A stretch of DNA of 64,000 nucleotides from positions 186,001 through 250,000 of the forward strand of contig JAALGY010000028.1 in NCBI GenBank assembly GCA_032358165.1, read 5' to 3'. Of this stretch, positions 1-12,400 are shown in pieces. The translations under genes and the position numbers were made by a program. The notes under the pieces are model-generated. The model made no database searches. It was not told where the DNA came from and worked only from the letters and a program-made list of their open reading frames with translations. Origin of the DNA: Diplosphaera chodatii. Taxonomy: Eukaryota > Chlorophyta > Trebouxiophyceae > Prasiolales > Stichococcaceae. Positions within the stretch are counted from its first letter, which is position 1, and each line of letters starts with the position of its first letter.

Positions 1-290
1 TGAGGGTGCCTATCCTCATATATAGTGTCATGTATGCATGCCTCCTGGAAATGGTGTTCGCGTATGCATGCCTGTAACGGGGCATGCATTGATGTTCGTG
101 CCGGAAGGGATGCATGTATCAAGTGCATGCATGTGTGCAACGCTGGCCCTGCAACCCAACTGCCAAGACAGGCAAACCACAGGCATTGTCATCCATGTTT
201 GCAGCTCAACAGCTGTGCCAGCTCAAGACCATGCGGTGACACATTACAAACCCCGGCAGGCCAAACACATGAATGCAGCTGTCAATGCAG

Positions 291-1450
291 GTTTGGCGTG
301 CCTGCGGGGCTGCTGGCGCCCGGCGGCAAGAATTACTCTGATGTAACGCTGTGCTGCGGCGGCACCCTCGACTTCAGCTGGACGGTACGTTCTTCCATCA
401 ACATCGTACACTGGCTCCTTCTGTGATCCTGTTGTGCGACTCAGCTGGTGACATGACCTGGTGTACGCGCCTGCATGAGGACCCTGATGCAGCTTCATAA
501 GCTGGTCATTACTGCTCTCATTGGTGCTGCTTGTCACTCTCGCTTTGCAGCAACCGCACGGCATCTGGCAGCTTGCGACCCGCGCATGCCCTGTAGCCTT
601 CGTGAACAATCCGGCAGATGGGCAGCAGCAGCTGCAGGCCATCACGCCCAACGGCACTCAGTTGCTGCGTTTTGGCACCCCCGGCAAGGTACACGGCCTG
701 CCACAAGACTTCCCTATCGAAGTGCGGCAACAGGGTTCACATTTAAGCGACGATGTGTTGACGTCTGCTTGTCAGCTGGCAGCACTGTCATCCTGGCTAT
801 GGAAGTGAGCCATGAAGCCAGCACCCTGACTTTTTATCTCTGATGTTGTGCAGTACTACCTCACATCGCAGGCGGCTGGTGACTGTGCGTCAGGTGAGTG
901 GGCAATTTGCAAATCGTCGTCCGCATGTGTGACAGCAGCAGTGGTCCACTCTGAATGCTCGCTGACCAGCAGTGACCCCCTAGGAGTGGCAAGCTCATTG
1001 CACATGCAGGCATGCTGTTCACGGTGGACGTGGTGGGTCCCTGCCCCGCCGCCTCGGCTGCCCCGGGCTCCCAGGCCTCCGCCTCCGGACCGCCAGGTTG
1101 GCCATTCACGTTCCTGATGTAATGAGCATCTCATAGGAAGTGGCCCTGTATCGTGCCCCTTTTGTAATCCCATCATAGATGCAACAAGCGTCGATGTTGG
1201 CCATCGCGCCCTGCCTGAGTGACGATGCCAGAGTCCTGGGAAGGTCTCTGCAAAATGCGGATCGGGGATGAGGCTGTGCTGAGCAATGTTCCTTGCGCCA
1301 GGGGGCACCTCTACATCCACCGCCCCCGGCTCCGCCGCCGCTGCATCCGGACCGCCGGGCACATCCTTCACATCCACGTCACCCGGGCAGTCCTACAGCA
1401 GCTCTGGCGGCCGCCGCAAGCTGCAGCTGGCAGATTTGGACATGTTCTGA
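291..1450 (+). CDS. phytocyanin-like secreted protein 1 (5' incomplete)
   Basis: Exons 291-384, 551-688, 854-893, 1010-1096 and 1302-1450 join in frame; the signal-peptide exon lies upstream or is not recognised. The cupredoxin-like core follows the order VTLCCGGTLDF, PHGIWQL, ACPVAF, YYLTSQ, GDCASGM, as in plant phytocyanins and early-nodulin-like proteins. The first His (PHG) is kept. The copper-ligand Cys that follows YY(I/L) is Thr, and the His before the structural Cys (GHC in stellacyanins) is Asp. A copper-free fold is therefore inferred. The tail is Ser/Gly/Pro-rich and ends SSSGGRRKLQLADLDMF. Exon order and intron phases match the two following genes, so this is the first member of a tandem triplet. 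Wall or extracellular location is inferred from the family. Confidence 0.72.
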
Positions 1451-2083
1451 GCTGGCACAAGGCCAGAGCCAGGGTAGTGGCAGCGCAGCCGACCATGCGA
1501 GGAGTTCCAGAGACCAAGACAGTGACCAGTTGCACTGCAGTGATTGACTGTGTGGTGAAAGCATTATGGTCGTCGGAGGGTAGAGACAATCCACTGAGCA
1601 GACCTGTCAGATTATTCTTTGAGTTGCTGGTTGAATGCGGCATCTGCAACCGTGTTGTCTGCCCTCCCTTGTCATGCATTCAAGAGGTACTATGAACAGC
1701 CGCCGAGCCTCAAACCCGCTGGTTCATCAGCAGGACCCTTATGCACCCCTGAAAGCAGCCTGGTCCCCATCGTCGTCAAGGGTCAAAGTGCTGAGGATCT
1801 CCTCAAAACCCATGTCTGCTTGACCTTGGCATGTAGCTGTGCACTGCGAAGCGAGTCTTTACCTTGACAGACCAAGAGGGTGGGCTATGCCAGGAGGCAG
1901 GTAGGGGCACACACTGCTGCAACTGTTCACAGCGCGCATTGCACCAGGTGGCTGCGCTGCTGCAATCCCAGACCTTGCAGCGATTGACCAGGCCCGCTGT
2001 GCCTTTACCTTGCTCACGTGTCTGCGTCTACAGCCCAGCAGGTTGACGGTCTGCAGTTTCAGAAGGCAGGGTAGTGGCGCAGC
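1451..2083. other. intergenic, phytocyanin-like genes 1 and 2
   Basis: This region is the 3' flank of gene 1 and the 5' flank of gene 2. I see no exon with flanking splice sites and conserved content, and no convincing core promoter motif. Confidence 0.5.
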
Positions 2084-3621
2084 ATGACAGCAAAGCAGCG
2101 GTGTGGAGTGTGGGCTACCCTGATGGTCCTGGCGTGCTGCCTGGCAGCAAGGCCAGCCCAGGCACAAGGAAGCACCGTGAACTCGGTCAGTATGCTGTTG
2201 ACCTCTGTGTGTCAGTGTGCATGCAGTAGTTAATGACAGGTGCTGGCGCATCAGTGCTGGACTGCTGATTCGCTCCATGCCAGGCTGTTCTGGTACCATG
2301 CAAGGTACGCTCTCAGCAGATGCCACACATGACTGCATGCCGAGAGCACAGTAGAGACTGGTCAGTCGCCACCTGCAGACGTGCGACACGGCGGTGACGC
2401 GCTCCCCGTGGGGCATCCCCTCCCTGCTGTTCGGCGCGCCGCCAGGCCTGCTGATCGCCAACAACGCCAGCTACGCGCCCGTCACGCTGTGCTGCGGCGG
2501 CACCCTGGACTTCCGCTGGTCGGTGAGCCGTGCGCTGCCCTGATTGTATTGCCGCCGTCTGTTTGCATGGTAAACAGCCACATGGAGACGTCCTCCTCGG
2601 CTGGCATGCTGCCGTGACAGCAAGGCATGCTGCAGGTGCTGAGCCCGCACGGTAGGGATGCGAGAAGTTACCACTGCTAGCAGGAAGATCGCTAGGTCCG
2701 CCAAGCAGCTCGAATAAAGGACACAGAGCTGCGCCCTTTATTTGTAGCAGCTTATGGTACCTAGCGATGTTTCAGGATCACCACTGCATCAGTTTTCGTG
2801 CGGGCTTCTGTACCGCAAAGTCATACGCATACATTTGCACACTAGCAATAGAGGCTGAGCGGGCGCTGTCATGTGCAGCGGCCGCACGGCGTGTTCCAGC
2901 TGCGCAGGGGCGCCTGCCCAGCCGCCTTCGCCAACAACCCCGCCGGCGGCTTCAAGCCCCTGGTGCCCGTCACCAACTCCGGATCCGCCACGCTGCGCTT
3001 CCCCCGCCCCGGCACCGTGAGCTGACTCGCCGCAAACCTACCTCACTGTCGAGCACCAGCATGATCTGCAGCATGGCGCATCGGCCTCACCGCGTGATTG
3101 CTGCTTTGCGTCCCTTATGAAACACACTAAATGGTGTTTCGCAAGCGAGTCATGTGTCAATCAGCTCAGTGAGCGTAGATGTATGCATGAATGCATCTGT
3201 CTCCCTGCAGTACTACATCACCTCCCAGCATTCTGACGACTGCACACGAGGTGCGCCAGCATCAATGCCTGAGCGAGCGCTGTACGTCGCCAAGCAGCCT
3301 CCAGGCTCCCCTTCAGCCTGTTGTTATGCGATGGCGAGCTGTGCGTCAGGCACTGACGGCGATCGCGGAACCGCAGGCATGCTCTTCCGTATCAGCATCC
3401 CTGCTGGCGCCGCCGGCCAGTGCAACAGTGGGAGCGCAGGCACAGGTGCATTCAACTTAGAGTACTGCTTGCTGCCGATAGATATTCCAGGCACATGACG
3501 GCTGAGGTGCCGGTCTCAGCGGCATTGGTGTTGGCTGGACACTTCTGTATGTACGGAGGTACCCTGTGGCTCTGCAGGTGGTGGTGGCGGCGGTGCTGCT
3601 TCCACTGCAGGAGCTGGCTGA
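2084..3621 (+). CDS. phytocyanin-like secreted protein 2
   Basis: Six exons (2084-2185, 2379-2522, 2879-3016, 3211-3250, 3377-3445, 3578-3621) give 178 residues. The start encodes a clear signal peptide: a basic MTAKQR, a hydrophobic core, then an ARPAQA cleavage site. The cupredoxin-like core carries TLCCGGTLDFRW, PHGVFQL, GACPAAF, YYITSQ and DDCTRGM. The first His ligand position is retained, while the Cys and second-His positions are Thr and Asp, so a type 1 copper site is unlikely. The C-terminus is a short Gly/Ala/Ser run with no hydrophobic tail, so no GPI anchor is seen. Intron positions in the core match its neighbours, showing recent tandem duplication. Electron transfer would not be expected; a structural or ligand-binding wall role is inferred. 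Confidence 0.82.
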
Positions 3622-4167
3622 GAAGATGGTAGAGTCTAGTGAGTGCTTGACTTCGCACTAGGAGCGCAGCGCATGATATTATATCATGTAATGTGTCCCG
3701 GTGGCCGCAGCCACGAGCATGTCTTCGACGCAAGCTTCGTCCTTCCTGTCGGCAGCATCGTCAGGTAACCTGGTCGTCATCGCACATACATGTTGACATT
3801 ACTGTAACATCAGTCCAGTTTTTCTCGCACCCTGTGAAGTGTCCACCTGTAATGCTGATTCAGATCGCTGCAACGCTCGTACCAGACAGCTGGCTGCCAT
3901 CGCAGCCCCGAATGCACCCAGCACCGCCCAGTCACACTCATGACTTGCTCTCATCCAGCTCATATGCACATTGTATCGCATTCTACTTGCTTTACTCAAC
4001 AGAGCGAGGTTGCTTCCCAGGACGTGCAAGCCTCGACACCTTGCATCAGCACACGCTTCTGCGGAGCTGTCCCTTGTTGGCAGCAGGCCGTGTGTCTGGT
4101 CTTGCGCCGGCAACACAAGAGCGTTTCACCTTGCATTTCTTGGTGCTGAGGGACGACAAAAGCAATC
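3622..4167. other. intergenic, phytocyanin-like genes 2 and 3
   Basis: Short spacer between tandem paralogues on the same strand. No coding exon or structured element was recognised. Confidence 0.5.
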
Positions 4168-6565
4168 ATGAGGGCAACGGCGGCAAAACTGGCGGCGGCA
4201 CTCGTGCTCTTGGCTGTCGCTCTGGCCCCGGCCGCACACGGCCAGGCGGCCGCTGGCGCCGTCGCCGGCAACGCTGGCGCGTTTGCTGGGGTGCGTACGT
4301 GGTGAAAATTCAGCTAAGAGGGCTGCAGTGCTGTATTGCACACCTGTAGACGGCTCACTTGCAGGACCTGCTCGGCAGCTGCACTTTCTTGGCCAGCACA
4401 GACGCCCATGCTGCCAAGTTTTGCTGCCTCCTTTCGGAGTGTTGCACATACGCATGTGACGTCTGCCTTGATCTGCAATAGCCATCGGCTTTGCGGATTG
4501 ACCAGACCTGTGCCGCATCCGCCAAGCTGCGGACGGTGATGGGGCGAAAGATGCGCAGAGCACACATGCAGCTGCACCTGACCAGCCAGGTCGCCAGTTG
4601 TCTGCAGCCCTGACTGTCCATATTGTTGGCGCTGCAGGCAGGCTTCCCGTTCAACTTCCCGTTCTTCAACCCGTTCCCGGTGGCACCGCTGTGCACCCCA
4701 GGGTGGACCGTCAACCCCTGGCGCCCGCCCGCCAAGGTGCTGCTATCCAGCCCTGCTCTGAAGAGTTGCAGATGCACCGTGCATGAAAAGCAGTGACAGC
4801 TGAACACTGCACTATTGCAGACACTCCATGTGCTATGCTGCAACTGAGGGCAACACGTACTCGCATTGGTGTTTGGCCGCACTGACTCTGCACGGTAAGG
4901 TGGGTGTCTGTCCCTGCAGATCGTCAACCCGGGACCGAACCTGTTGTCGACCCTGAACGGCAAGCCGGTGTTCTCGGACGTGACGCTGTGCTGCGGCAGC
5001 AGCATCACCTTCGGCTGGCCGGTATGCAACCACCATCTGCTGTCAATCACAACTCCTTTTGCAGATTCCGATTGTGTTGCCGCCATATTCAGTTAGGCAT
5101 CTCACTTTCATCTTGCTGATCTGTATACATGCATGTGTAACGACCTAGCAGGTGAGTGGGACTCTACAGAGGCTATGCGTCTGCAGGTGGGTGAGACGCA
5201 CGGCATCCAGCAGCTGGCGTCCGGCGCCTGCCCTGCCACCTTCTCCGACAACCCCGCCGCCGGCCAGCGCACCATCTTTGTGGTACGATCCAAGCCTTTG
5301 CTGCCAGATGCTATGGACTAAGCTAGAGCCTTATGGCGGCAGAGTCGCTTCTGTAGCATGCACCAGATCACTCCTTCAAGGGTTGCACGTTGCGTCTAGT
5401 TCCCTGCCTCAGCGTGTCATCCCAGCCCCTGCTATCAGCAAAAATTGACCACTTCATTACCACCTATTCCGTGGGTCACAACCTAGTATGCTCAGGTGAC
5501 TGAGCATCGGTACCTGCGCACCCCGCAGCCAAGCGCCACCGCCACCACCCAGGTGCTGACCTTGAACACGCCCGGCACCTACTGGTTCACCAGCCAGCAG
5601 GGCGCCGACTGCGCCCAGGGTGCGTCCCATCAACTCGCCTTGCTTGCAGCCACGCTGCGCTAAAGCCGCTGCTTCTGCCCCCGCCCCCGCCATCGCCGCA
5701 GCCATCGACGGCGCATGCCCTAAATGTACATGTCCTCTTACCGCTCATCTTGCAATGATGTCATGCGCTGAACCTTCTAGCGTGGGGCACGTCATAGGCT
5801 AAAGTTTCTGAAGTGGACGGCAACAAGATGCTCTGTCGACCGTCGGTGCAGGCCAGATCATCAAGGTCACGGTACCCGCGGGCACCTGCGCCGCGGCGGG
5901 CACCTCCGCCACCTCAACCACCCCCGGCGGCGAGCAGCGCACCTCGGCCGGGCCCGGCAGCCAGGTGACTCCATCATGCATGGCGCACTGCTGACAGATC
6001 ATTGACGACTTCTCATGGCAGTGGGCAGACTCCACATGTACGGCTGACTCGGGGCAGTCAGTGGGCGCCTCTTGCAAGCCCAGGCTAGTGCAGTACATGC
6101 TTGCATGGTAGACTGCACGTGCGATACTGAGCTGAGTGCCACTGTGCTGCCACTGCACGCAACAGTCTTCTGTTTGACCGCCCAGGCATCTGCGTCGGGC
6201 CCACCCGGCGGCACCTCCACCTCCTCCAACAACGGCAGCGCCGCCGCCGCCTCCGGACCCCCAGGTATGTACAACTTATCTGACCAAAGTCAGCACCTTT
6301 GTGGTCGTGTAGAGTGGCAACCCTGTGAGTACCATGCCCGCCTGCGGCCATCACGTCGCGGATGATGCTGTGCATTGTCGGTCACGATTCCCAATGGAAT
6401 GAGGCCTGGCCTGTCTGTCACAGCTGAGTGCTTGGCGTGATGAGTAGGTCTCTGCCAACAGCACATCGTGTACTGAAACAGCATTATTGCTGATATGCTG
6501 CAGGTGAGCAGACCACGTTCACTGGGCCGGGCGAGTCGTTCAGCTCTTCAGGTGGCCGCCGTTGA
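4168..6565 (+). CDS. phytocyanin-like secreted protein 3
   Basis: Eight exons (4168-4290, 4638-4736, 4920-5021, 5187-5282, 5496-5619, 5852-5964, 6186-6264, 6504-6565) give 265 residues. The N-terminus is a signal peptide (MRATAAKLAAALVLLAVALA) followed by Ala/Gly. Exon 2 adds an aromatic and proline-rich segment (GFPFNFPFFNPFPVAP) absent from gene 2. The core has VTLCCGSSITFGW, THGIQQL, GACPATF, YWFTSQ and ADCAQGQ. His is kept, the Cys ligand is Thr, the second His is Asp, and the axial position is Gln. The Ser/Gly-rich C-terminal tail (ASASGPPGGTSTS, then SFSSSGGRR) closely matches gene 1. It is the longest copy and the best preserved model of the ancestral gene. Confidence 0.83.
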
Positions 6566-7444
6566 GCTGGCTGGAGTGCTCAGGTGGCTGGGGAGCAAGC
6601 CTGACACAAGAGCAATACGTACCAAGGCTGCTGCACCTGGTGATATGCTTCTAGACAAGGAGGGAGCTGGCAACCAATCAGATGTTTATGGTCACTCAAA
6701 GCGCTGCTGACATGCCGCAGCGGGTTGGACTGGTGTCAGCTGCGTACATGCTGGAATGGAGAGTTTCTGATGCAACGTGCAGATCACATCGCTTTCTTGC
6801 TGCTTTGTGCTTCAGCTGCTGATGGACGCATTCGGGCTGCTGGACGATACACATGTGTGCGAGGTGCATTCGAGTTCCTGCCCAATGTCACATTGCACAG
6901 AGGTAGCCTTGCTTTCGGGTAGCAGCAAGCCACAATTGCTTTCCGCACAACATTGGACATGCAGAACCTGTACAGCATGCGGGCTATGCTTGCTGCTTTG
7001 CATGCTGCGACAATTGCACAGCTCAGCAACGAGGCGCTGCCTGTCCTCAACATCTGCACATGCGTGCCTGTCGACAACGCACGAACCATAGCGCCAGCTT
7101 GCCGTCAAGTGCATACTGCATAGACGGCGCATCCACCAGATGCGCCGTGTTTGCAGTGTGCACGTCGTGCCCAAGTGCCGGCTGTGCTGCTGATGTCCCT
7201 GCGAGATGCAGGCAGGACAGTGTACGGCTTATCAGTGTTGGGGATTTCTGCATCGCAAGCACACCTACATTCTTGTCTACCATACATCAACGACCAGTAA
7301 TGCAGGTCACCTTACATAATGGTCGGCTCCGTATTGAGCATACGGTGTGATGCTGAGCTGACGCTGCCATGCACACCTCCAGCATCGCCGCCCGCCAACA
7401 ACTGCTGCAAGGCTGCCGCCTACACTTCATGGTGCCCCTTGTGC
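6566..7444. other. intergenic, convergent 3' flanks
   Basis: This region lies between the end of phytocyanin-like gene 3 (+) and the end of the zinc-repeat gene (-). Several short open frames occur, but none has splice-site support or recognisable protein content. Confidence 0.45.
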
Positions 7445-8612
7445 TCAGCTACCGGCCCTGACTCGCCGCTTATCATCCTCTGCCTTGCAGGTTTTGCATT
7501 CGTTGCTGCGTCCAAAGACAGCATGTCTATCGCTGGCGAACTCTACAAAGTCTTTGCGCATGCCACACGATCTGCATACGAGCTGCTGGGGCTGAACTGA
7601 TGGTGGCTGCCTGCCTCGAGCTCGCTTTTGCTCTGCCAATACGCAGCATTTCCGGCACATGCTGTTCAGGCCAGTACTGTGCATCTTATGGATGTAAAAG
7701 TCGCTGGCGGGCAGCAAGTCCTTGCACTCTATGCACTGCTGCTGGGCAACTGCTGGCTGGTGGCGCGGGCGCTGCGCATCCTTCTGGGCGATGCATGTTC
7801 TGCAGCTGGCGGTACGCCCGTCTGGTCTGGTCTTGTCTCCTGGAAAGTGCGATGTCAGCAGGTCGTATCCGCAGGTGCGGCAGACCTTCCAGTCAGCTGC
7901 TTCTGCGGCAGGTTTCTCCTTGCCTAGGCCTCGTCGCCTGCGCTGAAACACCACTCACGTCTGCTCAGGTTGACCACCTGTGGCATACCGTGTGACAGCA
8001 TGAGCAGGGGAGTGGTGCGTCATATTGCGTGAACACCCAGCAGAGCGTACCTCTCGCACTCTTCCAACCAGCAGGCCCGGCACAGGATGTGTAGCCCGTC
8101 TGGAGCGCTGGTCACTGCTCGGAAGTAGCGCAGGGGGTACTCCTCCTGACATTGCACGCAGCTCTTCGTGGCCTGTGCGGCAGTCGAGACAGCCTCATGC
8201 TAGCACTGGAGCTGAGCTCAGTGGATGCGGGAATCTTGCAATCCGAAAGAGACATGCGGCAGGCTGCAACGACTTCTGAAGATGTGGGACTGTATGCTGA
8301 TTGACGTTGGGTCAGCACCAGTGCTTGTACGCCTGGGCACTGCGTGCATGCTTGCTTGCTTCATCATGGTCACACCTCTGCAAGCGCCAGGTGCGGAGCG
8401 GCCGCGTCCGGCTGACTTACAGCAGCAGCGTTCGCTGCAACCTGCTGTGTTGTAGCGCGCCTACCCACCAGAGGGACGTGCCTGCTGTATACAGCTTCTA
8501 TCGCTGCGAATTTGCTGCACTGCACCTGCACGAGCCGAGTGTGCACAACAAAACGACATGGCCTCGCTGCGGCTGCAGAGGGGCGAAATCGAGGTTGTGG
8601 GCATGCTGCCAT
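7445..8612 (-). CDS. four-repeat Cys4 zinc-binding protein, probably organelle-targeted
   Basis: Four exons (8526-8612, 8376-8444, 8051-8172, 7445-7937) encode 256 residues with consistent phases. The first 29 residues (MAACPQPRFRPSAAAARPCR onward) look like an organellar transit peptide: rich in Arg and Ala with no acidic residues. The rest is four repeats with identical spacing, C-x2-C-x22-C-x2-C. They begin CVQC, CRTC, CIECK and CRSCG and close with CRAC, CRTC, CRKC and CKTC. A central Phe and a Gly before the second pair recur. The pattern resembles the zinc ribbon next to HNH nucleases of the recombination endonuclease VII type, but no HNH residues are present. Binding of four zinc ions is inferred; the function (nucleic-acid or protein binding) is unknown. 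Transcription converges on phytocyanin-like gene 3. Confidence 0.68.
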
Positions 8613-9402
8613 ATGTATCATAACAGCACTGGCAATTGACATGCTTTGGACCCAGCGACCTCATGCATGTTGCAAACGTTGACCCGCATCTATCAGTGAA
8701 TCATGGGTGAAGTTTTGTGGAAGTGCAACCTGGATCAATCCAGAGTAGTGTGAGGTGCCACTGTCGCAATGTGTGCTGGTTCGTGCAGGCAATTGTGTGT
8801 TCCTGCGACGCTTCGTCTCCCTGCAGATGTGAATCTCATGGATCTGCAGCACGTGCATGGCTGCCCAGAAAACGACGGGCTCCCGCCTTTTCTCACGCAA
8901 CTTGGCATCAGACGCCCTCTGCCGGCGCAGTCCACGAGTGCTTTGGAGTCCCAGGAGCGGTCACTGCATGTCTTGGGACAGTAGCACGGACTTCAGCGGA
9001 CGTGCACCTGCCTTCTGCTAGCGCACAACATCTGCAGCGTAGCCAGTCGCGGTCACACGCGCCCTGCAGCAGCAACAGCTTGCATGCAGCTCTTTCTATT
9101 CCAACTTCGCACAAGCCTGCGTCGACAGCCTGCCATGGCCTCAGCCAGGCGATCGAATGCCCGGCCCCCACTGTGTTCGGCGCGGTAGCACTGTTCCATT
9201 GCAGCTGCGGGGTGGGCCCCCAGCGGCGCATCTTGCGGCGTCAAGATCCATTATATATGTCGAGACGGCCTGGGAGCAGCGGCCGCATGCGCTCGCTGCT
9301 CAGCTGGGGTGCCGCTGACGCCAAACCGCACCGCCGGCAGGTGCAGTGCACTGGCACAAAGAACCAAGAACCGGATAAAACCATTGCGAAAATACGCACT
9401 AT
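8613..9402. promoter_or_regulatory. divergent spacer, zinc-repeat gene and coiled-coil gene
   Basis: The two flanking genes are transcribed away from each other with 790 bp between start codons, so a shared or back-to-back promoter is inferred. No canonical TATA element was recognised. Short frames here, including one starting near 8561, lack support. Confidence 0.35.
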
Positions 9403-12400
9403 ATGAACCAGTCCAAAGTCTCAGATGCGACATCTGTCAAGTACGACGAGCTTCACGGGTGAGAGGCAACCACGCTGCAACCTGCCAGCCCAGCAAACGC
9501 AGTATTGCACCTGACACGCAGGATCGCGACGCGGCCAGGACAGGTGCAACCCCAGCCGCCGCGGAGCCTGCAAGGATTGTGCATGCCGCGGCCGGCAGGC
9601 GAAGCAGCAAAATCAGGGCGCCTGGCGCAGCTGCCGGCCGAGCGGGCGCAGCCGGGGACCCCCCCAGTAGCGCCGGACGCCGCCCCGCCGCCCGCGGCGG
9701 CCGACCCGCAGCAGAGCAGGCTGCTGGGCGAGGCGGTCCTGCTGCCTCAGGTGGCGACAGAGTTCGTGCGGGTGGCAGCCATGCAGCAAGGCAAGGCCCT
9801 GATGGCAATGAGCTTGCAGATGCCCAGTCACAGCAGCAGGTCATCAGCCAGGCCGCCCTCAGCGACATGCAGTCGATGTATGCCGGCGGCCATGACTGGG
9901 CCAGTCACAGCCCCACGGATGCGGTCTACAACTCAACAGGCTATCAGCTCGATATGCCGGCAGCGGCACCATACCCGGCGGACTGGGGATACAGCGGCCA
10001 GGCATTGCATCATGCTGCGGCCCTGGGTAGCAGGCAGCCTGACCACACGAACGGCCATTCGGCCTCGCTCGACAGCTACTTGTATCCTCCAGATGGCAGT
10101 ACGTCTGCTGCTCAGCCGCCGCTCAGCAGCAGCATTGTCGTCACGCCGGCAGTTGTTGCTGCAGCCAAGCGCGGCTTTGTGCCCATCGGTATGCTGCCAG
10201 TCGGCGGCAACATGCAGGCGGCCGTACCAGCCCTGGCTGTGGCTGCAGCGCCGCAGTCTCTGCTGCTGCCGGCACCGAGGCAGCAGCACCCACAGCGGAC
10301 GGTGCCTCCGCCGCTGCCGCTGCCCCATGCAGCACATGACGGTCCTGAGCCTCTCTACAGACCCCTGCCACCGCCGCCGCCGCCACCATCTCACAGCCCG
10401 CAGCAGTGGCCAGGTGACGCTGCAGCATTCGGCAGCGAGGTCAGCCCTGCCAACGCTTTGCAACAACCGTGGGCAGATGTCAACAGTGTGCAGAGTTTGT
10501 CGGTTGCAAATGCTGGCGGGTTTGATGCCAGTGCCAGCATGCAGCAGCCAGTTGCGGCAGCCGGTCTGCAGCCGCCGCAGCAGCAGGCATCGACTGGCAG
10601 GCGCCGCGGCAACCCCAACGACCAGCTGCAGGTGCAGTCCTGTTGAGTCCACGAACATGGTCCGCTCAAGCTGGCTGCCATCGTGTCACATCGTCTGGGG
10701 GTCACCGCACATGCATGGTGCACATGGTGCACCTGCAAACAGTATCAGGTGCTGGCCTTGTCGACGCAGGGCGGCGCGGACATCGGCGCAGACGGCGTGC
10801 TGGGCTTCGGGGCGCGGCAGGAGCAGATGGCGGCAGCCAAGGCGGAGGGGCGGGCGCGGCTGGAGGCCGACCTGAAGCAGCAGATCGCGGAGAAGCAGGC
10901 TAGACGGGTGAGCTCGGTGCAAGTGCAACACCATATCAGAGGGCTCTGATGTAGCACACATGTTGCCGTGCATCTGCAGCGGCTCTACGCCGCTCCAGCT
11001 TTGCTGACTTTCCCGCAGTCATCACTGTGATGGACAAATGTTGCAGAAGGTACTGCGGGTAGATGCCGGTCCATCGTACATTTGCCGTTGCCTGAAGGGT
11101 TTGTCGGCTGACGCCAGACATCACTTTGTCGCACCACCTCGGCTGCAGGTTCAGGAGCGGCGGCGGCAGCTGGAGCTGGATGCGGCGGAGGAGGCCAAGG
11201 TGGCGGCGGAGTGCGCGCGGCTGGCGGCGCAGCAGGCGGCGGAGCGCGCGGCGGAGGCGGCCAAGTCGGGCGGCGCCGCCGGCGGCATGGTGTGATGTGC
11301 TGGCCCCACACCTGCATGCATGGGGTCCAGTATGGTTCACACCAGAGGTGTCAGTCAGCGCGGTGGAGCAGCCCGGCAGCGCTTGGTGGACAGCGGCAGA
11401 GGTGCAGCGAAGGACGGCGTTGTAGTGGGACGCTGACATGGCGGCGAGTTGGCGGGCACCACCGCGTGTGCGACTGCTGCAGGGTGGGCGGAAGTCGCGG
11501 CAGAGCGAGGGCGGCGACCCCGGCATCCAGATCTTTGTGAAGCCGCAGCGCCAGCAGCAGCACTCGGACTCTCAGAAGGTCGCTGCCCAATCCCGAGCGC
11601 CAGCCGCGCCCATGCAGCCGAGCCGGACGCCGCAGCCGATGGCAGCAGGAAGCAGACGAAGTCTGACGGGACCGCCCAGCCGCCAGTCCTCAGGACGTCT
11701 CCAGCCCGCCGCCTCAGTACGGCCTCAGAGCAGAGGAGACACGAATGCAGCCAGCATGGGGGGTGCGCCTGACAGTCGCGGCAGCCAACACGGGCTGCTC
11801 AGCAGATACGATTCCGATGCAGCGCCGCCGCTGCCGCCGGTGCAGCATCTGATGCATGACCCCTCTGCTGTGGCACAGTCGGCACATCAGCTTCCATCTG
11901 CTCAGGGTCAACCTGCCATGCTATCAGAGGCACAACTGTCCAGCATGCGAGACACGTTCGCAGGCAGTAGTGACGCTGGCAGCATGCTGGCGCACAGCCC
12001 CAACAAATTCGAAAGCTACAGCTCTGGACAGCTACCACCCCAGCCGGAATTGGAACCGCAGCAGCCGGGCCAGCAGCTGCCAGGCGTGCCAGAGTTCCGG
12101 GCAGCGGTGGCGGCGGAGGCCGCCACCGCAACGGCTGCGCTCGCTGCACAGGTGCGACACATGCACCAGCCGCACAGCAGGTTGCTGATACTGGAGGGCA
12201 GGCGTCGGATCAGAATCAGCTTTCTGCCCCTTAGCGGGCGTTAGCGTGCCATCATGATACTGCAGGTGGCGGATCTGCAGCGGCGCTTTGCGGTCGCGGA
12301 GGCAGATCGGGACAGGGCAGCAGCTGCCGCTGCACTCCCTAGCCAACAGACGAGGTCAGACACAGCGCAGCCAGGACCCGGGGTCAGCAGCCGGCCCTGG

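Noticed and set aside
9309..9840. Upstream half of the long open frame 9309-10646 as coding
   Set aside because: In this stretch the other frame (exon 2, 9522-9750) has far better third-position GC and joins exon 3 at a proper acceptor; only the part after 9840 is kept.
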